From an uncultured Pelagibacteraceae bacterium (GTDB lineage Bacteria > Pseudomonadota > Alphaproteobacteria > Pelagibacterales > Pelagibacteraceae): DNA of 64,000 nucleotides. The position numbers and the translations under genes are program-made. Where the stretch lies: positions 1 through 64,000 of the forward strand of contig CACEKA010000001.1 in assembly GCA_902560015.1 (NCBI GenBank), in the 5' to 3' direction. The notes beneath the pieces are model-generated. The model saw only the letters and a list, made by a program, of their open reading frames with translations. It made no database searches and had not been told where the DNA came from. Shown in pieces: positions 48,600 through 57,735 of this stretch (the first letter of the stretch is position 1; the number at the start of each line of letters is the position of its first letter).

Positions 48600-50060
48600 A
48601 TGAATTCTATAGTTATTGGTTCAGGATTTGGTGGAATTGCAGCTGCTCTTAGGCTTAGAGCTAAAGGTCATGAAGTAATAATAATAGAGAAACATCCTGA
48701 CCTAGGAGGAAGAGCAAGAGTATTTAAAAAAAATGGTTTTACATTTGACGGTGGACCTACCGTTATAACAGCCCCCTATTTAATTAATGAATTATTTGAT
48801 TTATTTAAGAAAGATCCCAAGGATTATATTAAACTTACACCACTTAAAATTTGGTACCAATTTCTTTTTGAGGATAAAACAAAATTTGATTACTCTGGAA
48901 ATGAGTCAGAGATGAAAAATCAAATTCAAAAAATAAACATTGAAGATGTAAAAGGCTATGAGAGGTTAGTAAATTTTACAAAAAAAATTTTTGATAAAGG
49001 TTTTACTGAACTTGCGGATATCCCTTTTGATAAACCATTTGTAATGATGCAGCAATTACCTGCGCTATTAAAACTTAAAAGTTATAAATCTGTCTACTCC
49101 CTAGTTTCTTCATATATTCAGAGTGAAAAATTGAGAAGAATGTTAAGTATGCACCCTCTTTTAGTAGGTGGAAACCCTTTTTCTACAACCTCTATTTATG
49201 GACTAATTTTATACCTAGAAAAAAAATGGGGCATTCATTACTCGATGGGTGGAACTGGAAATATCATAAAGGGTTACGAAAAACTAATGAAAGAGGTTGG
49301 AATAAAGATATTAAAAGAAAGTGAAGTTACTAAAATAATCTCAAAGAATAATAAAATTTCTGGTGTCCAAGTAAATAATCAAACTGATATAAATGCTGAT
49401 AATGTGATTTGTAATGCTGATCCACCTGCTGTTTATGAAAAATTATTAAGTCAAAACAATAGTAATTCGTTATTATTTAATTGGAAAAAAAATCGTATGG
49501 AATATTCCATGGGGTTATTTGTGTATTATTTTGGAACCAAAAAAATTTATGAGAACGTAGAACATCACACAATAAAATTTGGTAATAAATATAAGGAACA
49601 TCTAGATGATATATTTGATAAAAAAAAATTAAATGAAGATATTAGTTATTATCTTCATAGGCCAACAGCGACTGACAAGTCAATGGCTCCTGAGGGTAGC
49701 GATTGTTTTTATGTATTGGTCCCAGTTCCTAACAATCAATCAAAAATTGATTGGGATATTGAAGGTGAAAAGATGAAAAAATTAGTAATAGAAAAAATGG
49801 AAAAAGATTTGATGCCCAATCTTAAGGAAAATATTGTAGAGGATTTTTACCTTACACCAGATTACTTTGAACAAGATTTGAATACTAAATATGGTTCTGG
49901 TTTTTCTATCCAGCCAAAATTTACTCAATCAGCTTACTTTAGATTTCACAATAAATCAGAGGTATATGATGGTCTTTACTTTGTTGGAGCAGGAACTCAT
50001 CCTGGGGCAGGAGTGCCAGGTGTATTGTCTTCTGCAAAGGTATTAGATAAAATCATATAA
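48600..50060 (+). CDS. crtI: Phytoene desaturase
   Basis: CrtI desaturates phytoene to lycopene, the third step of the carotenoid route. The 486-residue flavoprotein begins with the FAD motif IVIGSGFGGIAAALRLRAKG and LGGRARVFKKNGFTFDGGPT near residue 36. The C-terminal carotenoid-desaturase signature is LYFVGAGTHPGAGVPGVLSS near residue 460. It opens a four-gene set crtI-crtB-crtY-blh that lies 39 bases after atpF, with the CrtB start overlapping its stop by one base (TAATG). A weak TATAAA lies at 48586-48591. Confidence 0.96.
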   Translation: MNSIVIGSGFGGIAAALRLRAKGHEVIIIEKHPDLGGRARVFKKNGFTFDGGPTVITAPYLINELFDLFKKDPKDYIKLTPLKIWYQFLFEDKTKFDYSGNESEMKNQIQKINIEDVKGYERLVNFTKKIFDKGFTELADIPFDKPFVMMQQLPALLKLKSYKSVYSLVSSYIQSEKLRRMLSMHPLLVGGNPFSTTSIYGLILYLEKKWGIHYSMGGTGNIIKGYEKLMKEVGIKILKESEVTKIISKNNKISGVQVNNQTDINADNVICNADPPAVYEKLLSQNNSNSLLFNWKKNRMEYSMGLFVYYFGTKKIYENVEHHTIKFGNKYKEHLDDIFDKKKLNEDISYYLHRPTATDKSMAPEGSDCFYVLVPVPNNQSKIDWDIEGEKMKKLVIEKMEKDLMPNLKENIVEDFYLTPDYFEQDLNTKYGSGFSIQPKFTQSAYFRFHNKSEVYDGLYFVGAGTHPGAGVPGVLSSAKVLDKII

Positions 50061-50911
50061 TGGCTAATCAGAGTTATTTATCGACATACGCAAAATCATT
50101 TAATTGGGCGGGTTTTTTTTTACCAAAACAAACTTATTTAAAATGTTCGGCTTTGTATGACTTTTGCAGAGTTGCTGATAATATTGCCGATAGTGAAGAG
50201 GCAATTGATATAAAAAAAAGAAAATTTTTAGATTTTCAAGATAATTTTAATAATCAAAAATTTGATGATCCCGTTGTACAAAATATGTGGCAACTCATAA
50301 AAGAATTTCATATTCCCTTAAAAGTTGTTCAAGATTTATTGGATGGAATAAATTCTGATATTAAAAAAAATATAAAACTGAATAAAAAAAAGGATTTATT
50401 ACTCTACTCATACAGAGTAGCAGGGACCGTTGGTTTGATGATGGCTAAAATTTTAAAGGTAAATAAAAAAAACTCATTAAAATCAGCTATTGATCTTGGA
50501 ATTGCTATGCAACTAACAAATATATCTAGGGATGTTGTTGAAGATCTTAATTTTGGAAGATCTTACATCAATCTTAATTTTGAAGAAATAAAATCTACTA
50601 TAAAACTCTCTGAAAATTATTATGAAAACTCATTCTATTCAATCAAAGAAATTCCTTTTGCTTTTCGTTTTGCAATCTTAGTTGCCAGAAGAGTTTATAG
50701 AAAAATTGGTTATAAAATTTTAAATAAACAAAATTTAGAAAATTATAAAAAATCAGGTAAAATTTATGTGACTAATGTTGAAAAAATAGTTGAAACTTTG
50801 TTGTCTATTTTTGATTTAATTAAGTTATCACTTATAAGAAAAAACGATGATAACATTGAGCATGATCATGATTTAATTAATGAAGAAATAAATTTAAATG
50901 AAAGAATTTGA
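50060..50911 (+). CDS. crtB: Phytoene synthase
   Basis: CrtB joins two geranylgeranyl diphosphates into phytoene. In 283 residues it shows the two aspartate-rich motifs that bind the diphosphates: DFCRVADNIADSEEA near residue 34 and QLTNISRDVVEDLNFGRSYI near residue 152. SYRVAGTVGLMMAKI near residue 115 is also typical. It begins one base inside the crtI stop and overlaps crtY by 14 bases. The substrate-making crtE is not adjacent. Confidence 0.95.
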   Translation: MANQSYLSTYAKSFNWAGFFLPKQTYLKCSALYDFCRVADNIADSEEAIDIKKRKFLDFQDNFNNQKFDDPVVQNMWQLIKEFHIPLKVVQDLLDGINSDIKKNIKLNKKKDLLLYSYRVAGTVGLMMAKILKVNKKNSLKSAIDLGIAMQLTNISRDVVEDLNFGRSYINLNFEEIKSTIKLSENYYENSFYSIKEIPFAFRFAILVARRVYRKIGYKILNKQNLENYKKSGKIYVTNVEKIVETLLSIFDLIKLSLIRKNDDNIEHDHDLINEEINLNERI

Positions 50912-51962
50912 TTATATAATTATAGGTGGAGGTTGTGCAGGTCTCTCCTTAGCTTATGAATTAGAAATTCATGATAAATTAAAAAATAAAACTTTGGCTA
51001 TCATTGAGCCAAGGGAAGAATATAAAAGAGATAAAACTTGGTCTTTTTGGAAAGTTTTTTCACATAACTTTGACGATTGTATTAAAAAAAGCTGGAATAA
51101 TTTTACAATAAATACTCCTGATAAAACAAAATATGTAGATTGCCAATCTACCCCATATCAGACAATTGATAGTGGTATGTTTTATAAAAAAACACTTTCA
51201 AAACTTAAATTGAATAAAAATATTCACTTTTTTAAAAATATTAATGAATTAGATAAATCAAATTCAATTGTATTTAATAGTGTACCTAATTTTGAAAACA
51301 AACAGAGTGAGTTGTGGCAGCATTTTTGTGGAATTGAAATAGAAACTGATAAAGACTTTTTTGATGAAGAAATATTCAATTTGATGGACTTTGCTTGTGA
51401 ACAAAGAAACAAAGTTCATTTCTTCTATACACTACCATTTACTAAAAGAACTGCATTAGTTGAAACTACATGGATATCTGAACTGAATGATGAAAAACTT
51501 AAAAATTATGACGAACAGATTGATAATTATTTGAGTAAAAAATTAAATATCAGAAACTGTAAAATTAATTTTAAAGAAACTGGCGCAATTCCACTTTTTA
51601 GACAAAAAAATGTAAAAAAATTCAATGAGATTTGCATAGGCTCGGTAGGAGGCATGACTAGATTAAGTACAGGTTATACTTTCCTCAATATTCAAGAGCA
51701 GAGCAGATATATAAGAAAAAACATAGAGAATATAAAAAATATGAATTTATTTAAAATTCACTCAAAATATGATTTTTTAGATAAAATCTTATTAAGAGTT
51801 CTTAAAAATAATTCTACAGAAATGGGTAATATATTTTTAAAGGTTTTTAATTCAAAACCTAAAACAGCTATTAATTTTTTATCAAATAAAAGCAGTCTTT
51901 TTGAAGATTTAGAAGTGATTCTAAAAATGCCTAAATGGAAATTTTTAAAAGAATTAATTTAA
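50898..51962 (+). CDS. crtY: Lycopene beta-cyclase
   Basis: CrtY cyclises both ends of lycopene to give beta-carotene. The 354-residue protein begins with the FAD motif YIIIGGGCAGLSLAYELE, then EPREEYKRDKTWSFWKVFSH near residue 37, which matches the lycopene cyclase block. The conserved Arg-Thr-Ala-Leu-Val-Glu-Thr segment (FTKRTALVETTWISE near residue 181) and GSVGGMTRLSTGYTFLNIQE near residue 249 are also present. It overlaps crtB by 14 bases and blh starts one base after its stop. Confidence 0.95.
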   Translation: MKEFDYIIIGGGCAGLSLAYELEIHDKLKNKTLAIIEPREEYKRDKTWSFWKVFSHNFDDCIKKSWNNFTINTPDKTKYVDCQSTPYQTIDSGMFYKKTLSKLKLNKNIHFFKNINELDKSNSIVFNSVPNFENKQSELWQHFCGIEIETDKDFFDEEIFNLMDFACEQRNKVHFFYTLPFTKRTALVETTWISELNDEKLKNYDEQIDNYLSKKLNIRNCKINFKETGAIPLFRQKNVKKFNEICIGSVGGMTRLSTGYTFLNIQEQSRYIRKNIENIKNMNLFKIHSKYDFLDKILLRVLKNNSTEMGNIFLKVFNSKPKTAINFLSNKSSLFEDLEVILKMPKWKFLKELI

Positions 51963-51963
51963 T

Positions 51964-52899
51964 ATGAGTAACAAAATAAAAAAAATAAATCTTAATCACT
52001 CATTTATTTTTTTCTTTGTTGTAAACATTTTTTGTATTTTAATTTTTAAATATAGCAATCTGAATATCTCAACAATTTTATGTTTATTTTTAATTTTAAT
52101 TATAGGTGTTTCCCATGGTTCATTAGATCATATCAAAGGCAATAAACTACTGAAGTTATTTAATTTAAAATCAACTTATATTTTTTATGTTACTTATATT
52201 TTAATTTCGGTAGCAGTAATAACAACTTGGATGCTATTACCATCAGTTACTTTAATTATTTTTTTAATGATCGCTTCCTATCACTTTGGTAAAGAAGATA
52301 CACAATTTTTAATTAACGATAGATCTTATTTCACTCAAATGCTTTATTTTTTTAAAGGATTTTTAATTATACTTGCTCCTTTGTATTTTCATTTTCAGGA
52401 AACTATAGAGATTTTCAAATTATTATTAATTGATAATGAGATGTTTTATTTAAGTTTAAATTTTATAGAGACAAATAAAGTAATTCAATTAGCAATAATC
52501 TGCAGTACTCTTTCTAGTGTTTTTCTTTTCTTAAAAAATTTTGAAATCAAAAAATTTGTAATTTTTTTAGATTATTTTTCAATTTTAATATTGAATTACT
52601 ATTTATCTCCACTGCTTGCTTTTACTGTTTATTTCTGTTTTTTACATTCAATTAGACATTCAATTTCACTAACCATTGAGCTTGATCCAAATAATGTAGC
52701 TAATGGATTTAGATTGTTTGTTAAAAAAGCTTTACCTTTAACCATTTTAACAGGTATTTTTTCTTTTATTGCATTGTATCTGCTAAGCAATTCATACAAT
52801 TTAGATAGTGCAATTTTAAAAATAATATTTATAGGTTTGGCGTCTTTGACCTTTCCACATATATTGCTGGAATATTTCTTAGAAAAAAATGAAAAATAA
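51964..52899 (+). CDS. blh: Beta-carotene 15,15'-dioxygenase, Brp/Blh family
   Basis: Blh cleaves beta-carotene to two retinal molecules, the chromophore of proteorhodopsin. This 311-residue membrane protein has many hydrophobic helices and the family's iron-binding His residues: H51 and H56 in GVSHGSLDHIKG, SYHFGKEDTQF near residue 107 and FLHSIRHSISL near residue 222. It is the strongest indication that this organism makes a retinal-based light pump, though no rhodopsin gene is in the window. It overlaps ispH by 11 bases. Confidence 0.94.
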   Translation: MSNKIKKINLNHSFIFFFVVNIFCILIFKYSNLNISTILCLFLILIIGVSHGSLDHIKGNKLLKLFNLKSTYIFYVTYILISVAVITTWMLLPSVTLIIFLMIASYHFGKEDTQFLINDRSYFTQMLYFFKGFLIILAPLYFHFQETIEIFKLLLIDNEMFYLSLNFIETNKVIQLAIICSTLSSVFLFLKNFEIKKFVIFLDYFSILILNYYLSPLLAFTVYFCFLHSIRHSISLTIELDPNNVANGFRLFVKKALPLTILTGIFSFIALYLLSNSYNLDSAILKIIFIGLASLTFPHILLEYFLEKNEK

Positions 52900-53833
52900 A
52901 GAATTAAATATATTGTTATCTGCACCTAGAGGTTTTTGTGCTGGCGTTGAAAGAGCTATAGAAATTGTAGAAAAATCAATTCAAAAATACGGTGCTCCAG
53001 TTTATGTTCGTCACGAAATAGTTCATAATAAATTTGTTGTTGATGATTTAAGAAAAAAAGGAGCAGTGTTTGTTGAAGAGCTTGAAGAAATAAAAGATAG
53101 ATCAAGACCAGTTATTTTTTCAGCTCATGGAGTACCAAAGAAAATAACTGAAGATGCCAAGAATTATAACATGACTTATTTGGACGCAACATGTCCATTG
53201 GTCTCTAAAGTGCACAGAGAAGCTGAAAATTTAAATAAAGCTGGATACCATATAATTTTAATTGGTCATAAAAATCATCCTGAAGTTATAGGCACCATGG
53301 GTCAATTACCTAGAGGGTCGATTGATCTTATACAAAATGAACAAGAGGCCAAAAATTATGACAATAAAGATAATAAATTGATTGCTTTTGTTACTCAGAC
53401 AACCCTGTCCGTAGATGACACAAAAGAAATTATTAAAATTTTAAAAAACAGATTTGAAAATATAAGAGAACCTCAAAAAGAGGATATTTGCTACGCAACA
53501 ACCAATAGGCAAATGGCTGTTAAAAATATAGCTAAAAATTGTGACATGTTTTTTATAATAGGTAGTAGAAATTCCTCAAACTCAGTGAGGCTTGTTGAAA
53601 TTGCCAAAAAATCTGGCTGTGAAAATTCGATGTTAATCCACTCAGAAAGTGAAATACCTTATGACAAAATTGAAAACGCAAATACGATTGGTATTTCTTC
53701 AGGAGCTTCAGCTCCTGAAATATTAGTAGAAAATTTTATTAATGATTTAAAAAAAAGATTTACTATTAAGATAGATGAAGTAGAAATAATCAAAGAAGAC
53801 GTAGTATTTAAAATCCCAAAAAAATTAAATTAA
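52889..53833 (+). CDS. ispH: 4-hydroxy-3-methylbut-2-enyl diphosphate reductase
   Basis: IspH makes IPP and DMAPP in the last MEP-pathway step with a labile iron-sulfur cluster. The three cluster Cys are in RGFCAGVERAIEIVE near residue 16, DATCPLVSKVHREA near residue 100 and EDICYATTNRQMAV near residue 199; the catalytic Glu region is VTQTTLSVDDT near 170. It is 314 residues, normal. The start lies 11 bases inside blh, so isoprenoid supply is co-translated with retinal synthesis. Confidence 0.97.
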   Translation: MKNKELNILLSAPRGFCAGVERAIEIVEKSIQKYGAPVYVRHEIVHNKFVVDDLRKKGAVFVEELEEIKDRSRPVIFSAHGVPKKITEDAKNYNMTYLDATCPLVSKVHREAENLNKAGYHIILIGHKNHPEVIGTMGQLPRGSIDLIQNEQEAKNYDNKDNKLIAFVTQTTLSVDDTKEIIKILKNRFENIREPQKEDICYATTNRQMAVKNIAKNCDMFFIIGSRNSSNSVRLVEIAKKSGCENSMLIHSESEIPYDKIENANTIGISSGASAPEILVENFINDLKKRFTIKIDEVEIIKEDVVFKIPKKLN

Positions 53834-54799
53834 ATGGCTGTTTATACAAAGATTAACAAGAAGGACATTGTTTCAATCAATGATCAGTTTAAAATGGAGA
53901 GAATTACTCATTTCAAGGGTATTAAAAAAGGAATTGAAAATACGAATTACTTATTAAAAACAAAAAAAAATAAGTTTATTTTAACAATTTTTGAAAAGAG
54001 AGTTTCAGACAAAGAAATACCTTTCTTCATGAAACTAATGGAGCTGCTTAATAACTCAAATATTAATTGTCCAAAACCCTTAAAAAGCAAAAATGGTTCA
54101 CACTTAATAAAATTAAAAAATAAAAAAGCATGCATTGTTTCTTTTATAAATGGAAAAGATAAAATTAAATTAAATCTTAAAAATTGTTATGAGGTAGGAA
54201 AAATAATTGCAAATATTCATCAAATTACAAAAAAAATTAAAATCTATAGAAAAAATTCTATGGGTATTAAAGAGTTAGGACCATTATTAAAAAATATAAA
54301 ATTTAAATCAAAAAAATTTTCTAACTTACAAAAATTTTTAATAAATAATTTAAAAGAAATTAAAAAAAACTGGCCATCTAAACTTCCTCAAGGAATAATA
54401 CATGGTGATTTATTTATAGATAACATTTTTTTTAATAAAGATAAATTATCAGGAGTTATTGACTTTTATTTTGCTGCGAATGATATCTTTATGTATGAAA
54501 TTGCTATTTGTATAAATGCTTTATGCTTTGATCATAAAAACTCAAAATTTGATATGAACAAACAAAAGATAAAAAAATTAATAAAAGGGTATGAAAGTAT
54601 TAGGAAAATTTCACTAAAAGAAAAAAAATCACTAAATATTTTATGTAGAGGAGCTGCAATGAGATATCTTTTAACAAGACTGTATGACTACTCAAATACT
54701 CCTAAAACTGCATTAATAAAAATTAAAGATCCGAATGAGTATTATCAAAAACTTATTACACATAACAACTTAAGGTCTTACAAAGAATATTTAAATTAA
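53834..54799 (+). CDS. thrB: Homoserine kinase, choline-kinase-like (ThrB2 type)
   Basis: ThrB phosphorylates homoserine on the way to threonine. The 321-residue protein belongs to the aminoglycoside/choline kinase fold, the version common in alphaproteobacteria, and not to the GHMP kinases. The catalytic block is GIIHGDLFIDNIFFNKDKLS near residue 188, and the metal-binding DFYFAANDIFMYEIAI follows. The N-terminus reads GIKKGIENTNYLLKTKKNKF, matching the family's nucleotide loop. It directly abuts ispH and overlaps rnhA by one base. thrC is 1 kb away on the other strand. Confidence 0.9.
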   Translation: MAVYTKINKKDIVSINDQFKMERITHFKGIKKGIENTNYLLKTKKNKFILTIFEKRVSDKEIPFFMKLMELLNNSNINCPKPLKSKNGSHLIKLKNKKACIVSFINGKDKIKLNLKNCYEVGKIIANIHQITKKIKIYRKNSMGIKELGPLLKNIKFKSKKFSNLQKFLINNLKEIKKNWPSKLPQGIIHGDLFIDNIFFNKDKLSGVIDFYFAANDIFMYEIAICINALCFDHKNSKFDMNKQKIKKLIKGYESIRKISLKEKKSLNILCRGAAMRYLLTRLYDYSNTPKTALIKIKDPNEYYQKLITHNNLRSYKEYLN

Positions 54800-55224
54800 T
54801 GATTGAAATCTATACAGATGGTTCTTGTCTAACAAACCCTGGAAATGGTGGTTGGGCAGTAATAATTAATGATGCTGGAAAAATACAAAAAATTAGTGGT
54901 AGTGAAAAAAATACAACTAATAATAGGATGGAATTATTAGCTCCTATTAATGCATTACGGGAGATGAATGATAATTCAGAAATTACTATTTATACAGACT
55001 CACAATACGTGAAACTTGGAATAACAGAGTGGATAAATAAGTGGATTAATAATAATTGGCAAACATCCAAAAAAGAAGATGTTAAAAATAAAGATTTGTG
55101 GGTTGAACTATATAATTTAGATAAATCTTTAAATGTTAAATGGAATTGGGTGAAAGCTCATGCTGGCAATCCTATGAATGAAGAAGTGGATTTAATGGCA
55201 AAAAAGGCTGCAAATTTAGACTAA
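54799..55224 (+). CDS. rnhA: Ribonuclease HI
   Basis: RNase HI degrades RNA in RNA-DNA hybrids such as primers. At 141 residues it has the four acidic catalytic residues: IEIYTDGSCLTNPGNGGWAV at the N-terminus, NRMELLAPINALREM near residue 42 with the Glu, IYTDSQYVKLGI near 64 with the Asp, and VKAHAGNPMNEEVDLMAKKA near 117 with the His and last Asp. It is the last gene of the 12-kb plus-strand run and overlaps the convergent peroxiredoxin gene by 9 bases. Confidence 0.97.
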   Translation: MIEIYTDGSCLTNPGNGGWAVIINDAGKIQKISGSEKNTTNNRMELLAPINALREMNDNSEITIYTDSQYVKLGITEWINKWINNNWQTSKKEDVKNKDLWVELYNLDKSLNVKWNWVKAHAGNPMNEEVDLMAKKAANLD

Positions 55225-55701
55225 TTTAATAAAATTTTCTGCGGCTGAAACTTCACAAGATCCAGTATCTGTCTCCTCTTGTAGTTTAATAATCTTCAAA
55301 TTATCAACTAGCATTGTATATCTGTTGGATCTAACACCAAGCCCTCTTGCACTTTTATCTACATCAGCTCCAATTGCTTTAGTAAAATTTAAAAATGGAT
55401 CTCCAATCATTAATATTTTATCACCAACATTATGTTCTTTACCCCACGCATCCATTACAAATGGATCATTAACTGAAATACAAACAATATAATCAATTCC
55501 TTTTTCCTTATATTGATCAAACATATTCACATATCCAGGTAGATGTTTTGCTGAACATACTGAGGTATAAGCGCCCGGAAGACCAAAAATAACAGCTTTT
55601 TTATCTTTTAGAAGTGCTTGAATATTTTTTTTGACTGGCTCTTCATTCTCTATAACAAAAATAGCTACATTAGGAATTTGATCATTTTCTTTTATATTCA
55701 T
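55216..55701 (-). CDS. Peroxiredoxin (Prx5/AhpC-TSA type)
   Basis: A 161-residue peroxiredoxin of the Prx5 group. The peroxidatic Cys is in FGLPGAYTSVCSAKHLPGYV near residue 48, with the Thr and Arg of the active site (AYTSVC and LGVRSNRYTMLV near residue 123). A second Cys near the C-terminus (TDTGSCEVSAAENF) could form an intramolecular disulfide. It reduces hydroperoxides with a thioredoxin or glutaredoxin partner. The start overlaps thrC by 4 bases; its 3' end overlaps rnhA by 9 bases. Confidence 0.92.
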   Translation of the reverse strand: MNIKENDQIPNVAIFVIENEEPVKKNIQALLKDKKAVIFGLPGAYTSVCSAKHLPGYVNMFDQYKEKGIDYIVCISVNDPFVMDAWGKEHNVGDKILMIGDPFLNFTKAIGADVDKSARGLGVRSNRYTMLVDNLKIIKLQEETDTGSCEVSAAENFIKLV

Positions 55702-57071
55702 TGAATTCTTTCTTTTATATGTTGCTTAATTTTTTCAACATCATTTTCAATAATTTCATAATTTTCTTTTTCATCCATAACAAACATCAATTCTTTAGGC
55801 AGGTCTGCTTTTACATCTATAGCTTTTTTAATTGCATCAGGAAATTTACATGGATGTGCTGTTGCTAAAACTATATTATTTCCATCTAGATTTATTTTAT
55901 CAAATGCTCCATAGCCAATTGCACTATGTGGATCTAATACAACATTAAATTTTTTGTAAACTTCGTTAATAGTTTTTAAAACCTCCTCCTCACTCATACG
56001 AGAAGATAAAAAATTAACATTTATCTTATCTAATTTTTCTTGATTAATAATATATTTTCCTTTTTCTTTAATCCTTTTCATTGCATCTATTGTTTGCAAA
56101 TCATCACCCTCATTTAAATCATAAAGTAATCTTTCAAAATTACTTGCAACTTGTATATCCATACTAGGAGATAAAGTTTCAAATACATTTTCCACTTCAT
56201 AGCTACCATTTGAGATAGCTCTATGAAGAATGTCATTCTGATTAGTTGCTACTATTAGTTTATTAATTGGAAGCCCCATTTTTTTAGCTAAATATCCTGC
56301 GTATACGTCACCAAAATTTCCTGTTGGCACAGAAAAATTGATAGGGCGATTGTCATCTTCTATTAAAAAATAACTGTAAAAATAATATACACTTTGAGAA
56401 ATTATACGTGCCCAGTTTATAGAATTTACACCTGACATCTTAATATCATTTGAAAAATTTTTATCTGCAAACATTGTTTTGACTAAATTTTGACAATTAT
56501 CAAAATTTCCATTCACAGCAATATTAAAAACGTTTTTATCTTTGCCAGTTGTCATTAATTTTCTTTGAACAGATGACACTCTATTATGAGGATGTAGAAC
56601 AAAAATATTAATATTACTTTTGCCTTTGATTGCATCAATAGCGGCTGCCCCAGTATCTCCTGAGGTTGCAACAACAATATTAAGCTTTTCATTTTGAGTA
56701 TTTAGGTAATATTCATAAAAATTACCTAAAAGTTGCATTGCCACATCTTTAAAAGCTAAGGTTGGACCATGAAATAATTCAAGTACAGATCGATCACCAA
56801 CTTTGATTAAATCGATAACATTTTTTTTTCTAAAAACTGAATAAGATTGATCTATAATTTTATCCAAATCAGACTCAGCCATAAAGTCACCTATAAACGG
56901 ATATATAACTTTCTTTGCTAAATCGTTGTAATCAAGGCCTCTAAGCTCATTAATATCTACTTTATGCAGAGATTTAGGTATGAATAAACCACCATCATCT
57001 GCAAGGCCTTTTATAAAAACATCCTTAAATTCAAAGGTTTTTTTGTTATTTCTAGTGCTTATGTATTCCAT
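55698..57071 (-). CDS. thrC: Threonine synthase
   Basis: ThrC converts O-phosphohomoserine to threonine with PLP. The 457-residue protein is the longer class with N-terminal YISTRNNKKTFEFKDVFIKG and DDGGLFIPKSLHKVD. The PLP-Lys is in LELFHGPTLAFKDVAMQLLG near residue 108, and the phosphate-binding loop is VVATSGDTGAAAIDAIKGKS near 138. It lies one base after the SURF1 gene. Homoserine kinase sits nearby on the other strand. Confidence 0.96.
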   Translation of the reverse strand: MEYISTRNNKKTFEFKDVFIKGLADDGGLFIPKSLHKVDINELRGLDYNDLAKKVIYPFIGDFMAESDLDKIIDQSYSVFRKKNVIDLIKVGDRSVLELFHGPTLAFKDVAMQLLGNFYEYYLNTQNEKLNIVVATSGDTGAAAIDAIKGKSNINIFVLHPHNRVSSVQRKLMTTGKDKNVFNIAVNGNFDNCQNLVKTMFADKNFSNDIKMSGVNSINWARIISQSVYYFYSYFLIEDDNRPINFSVPTGNFGDVYAGYLAKKMGLPINKLIVATNQNDILHRAISNGSYEVENVFETLSPSMDIQVASNFERLLYDLNEGDDLQTIDAMKRIKEKGKYIINQEKLDKINVNFLSSRMSEEEVLKTINEVYKKFNVVLDPHSAIGYGAFDKINLDGNNIVLATAHPCKFPDAIKKAIDVKADLPKELMFVMDEKENYEIIENDVEKIKQHIKERIQ

Positions 57072-57725
57072 CTAATAATTTTTTTTTCTAAAATATAGAT
57101 ATATTAAAAGGATTGAAATCGCCATTGAAAACCAAGTAATAGCATATTTTTTATGGTTGTTTGAAATTTTGGCAGTTACCACTTTAGGTTTTGGCAAACT
57201 ATAATCTCCATTTAAATAAATTATATATTTTGAAAAATTTTTACCCGTATATTCAAAAATATCATCCCTATTTAATGTGAACCAATAATTTTTTTCAATA
57301 TCATTTTTAGGTTTGAAGGAATTTGCCTTTGATTGAGTTTTTAAAGTTCCAACTATGTTGTTTTGATTCACTAAATTAATTTCAGATTTATCTTTTTTAT
57401 CAAATGGAATCCAACCTCTATTAATTAAGTAATTTTTGTTATTTATCAAAATAGGATTTATCACTTCAAACCCAGGTTTGCCATTTTCATTCAAATTATA
57501 CAAATAAATTTGTTTTTGAAAATTAATTTTTCCTGAAGTTTTAATTCTTAAAAAGTTTTTTTCTTCTATATTGGCTAATTCAACTGGCTTATTTTTTAAT
57601 GAGTCTTCGATTTGTTTAATTAAATCAAGTTTCCAACTTAATCTATATAGTTGCCATGATCCTAGAGATAGCAAAACTAAAATAATAAAATAGACAAAAA
57701 CTGAAAATAAAAACTTATTCTTCAA
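57072..57725 (-). CDS. SURF1 family cytochrome oxidase biogenesis protein
   Basis: SURF1 (Shy1) helps deliver heme A to cytochrome c oxidase. The 217-residue protein has a membrane helix at each end (FLFSVFVYFIILVLLSLGSW near residue 4 and YAITWFSMAISILLIYLYF near 193) and the family block YLINRGWIPFDKKDKSE near residue 98. LGSWQLYRLSWKLDLIKQIE near residue 21 is the typical start of the family. It is in the cox gene cluster between coxC and thrC. Confidence 0.9.
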   Translation of the reverse strand: MKNKFLFSVFVYFIILVLLSLGSWQLYRLSWKLDLIKQIEDSLKNKPVELANIEEKNFLRIKTSGKINFQKQIYLYNLNENGKPGFEVINPILINNKNYLINRGWIPFDKKDKSEINLVNQNNIVGTLKTQSKANSFKPKNDIEKNYWFTLNRDDIFEYTGKNFSKYIIYLNGDYSLPKPKVVTAKISNNHKKYAITWFSMAISILLIYLYFRKKNY

Positions 57726-57735
57726 GAGTTAATTA

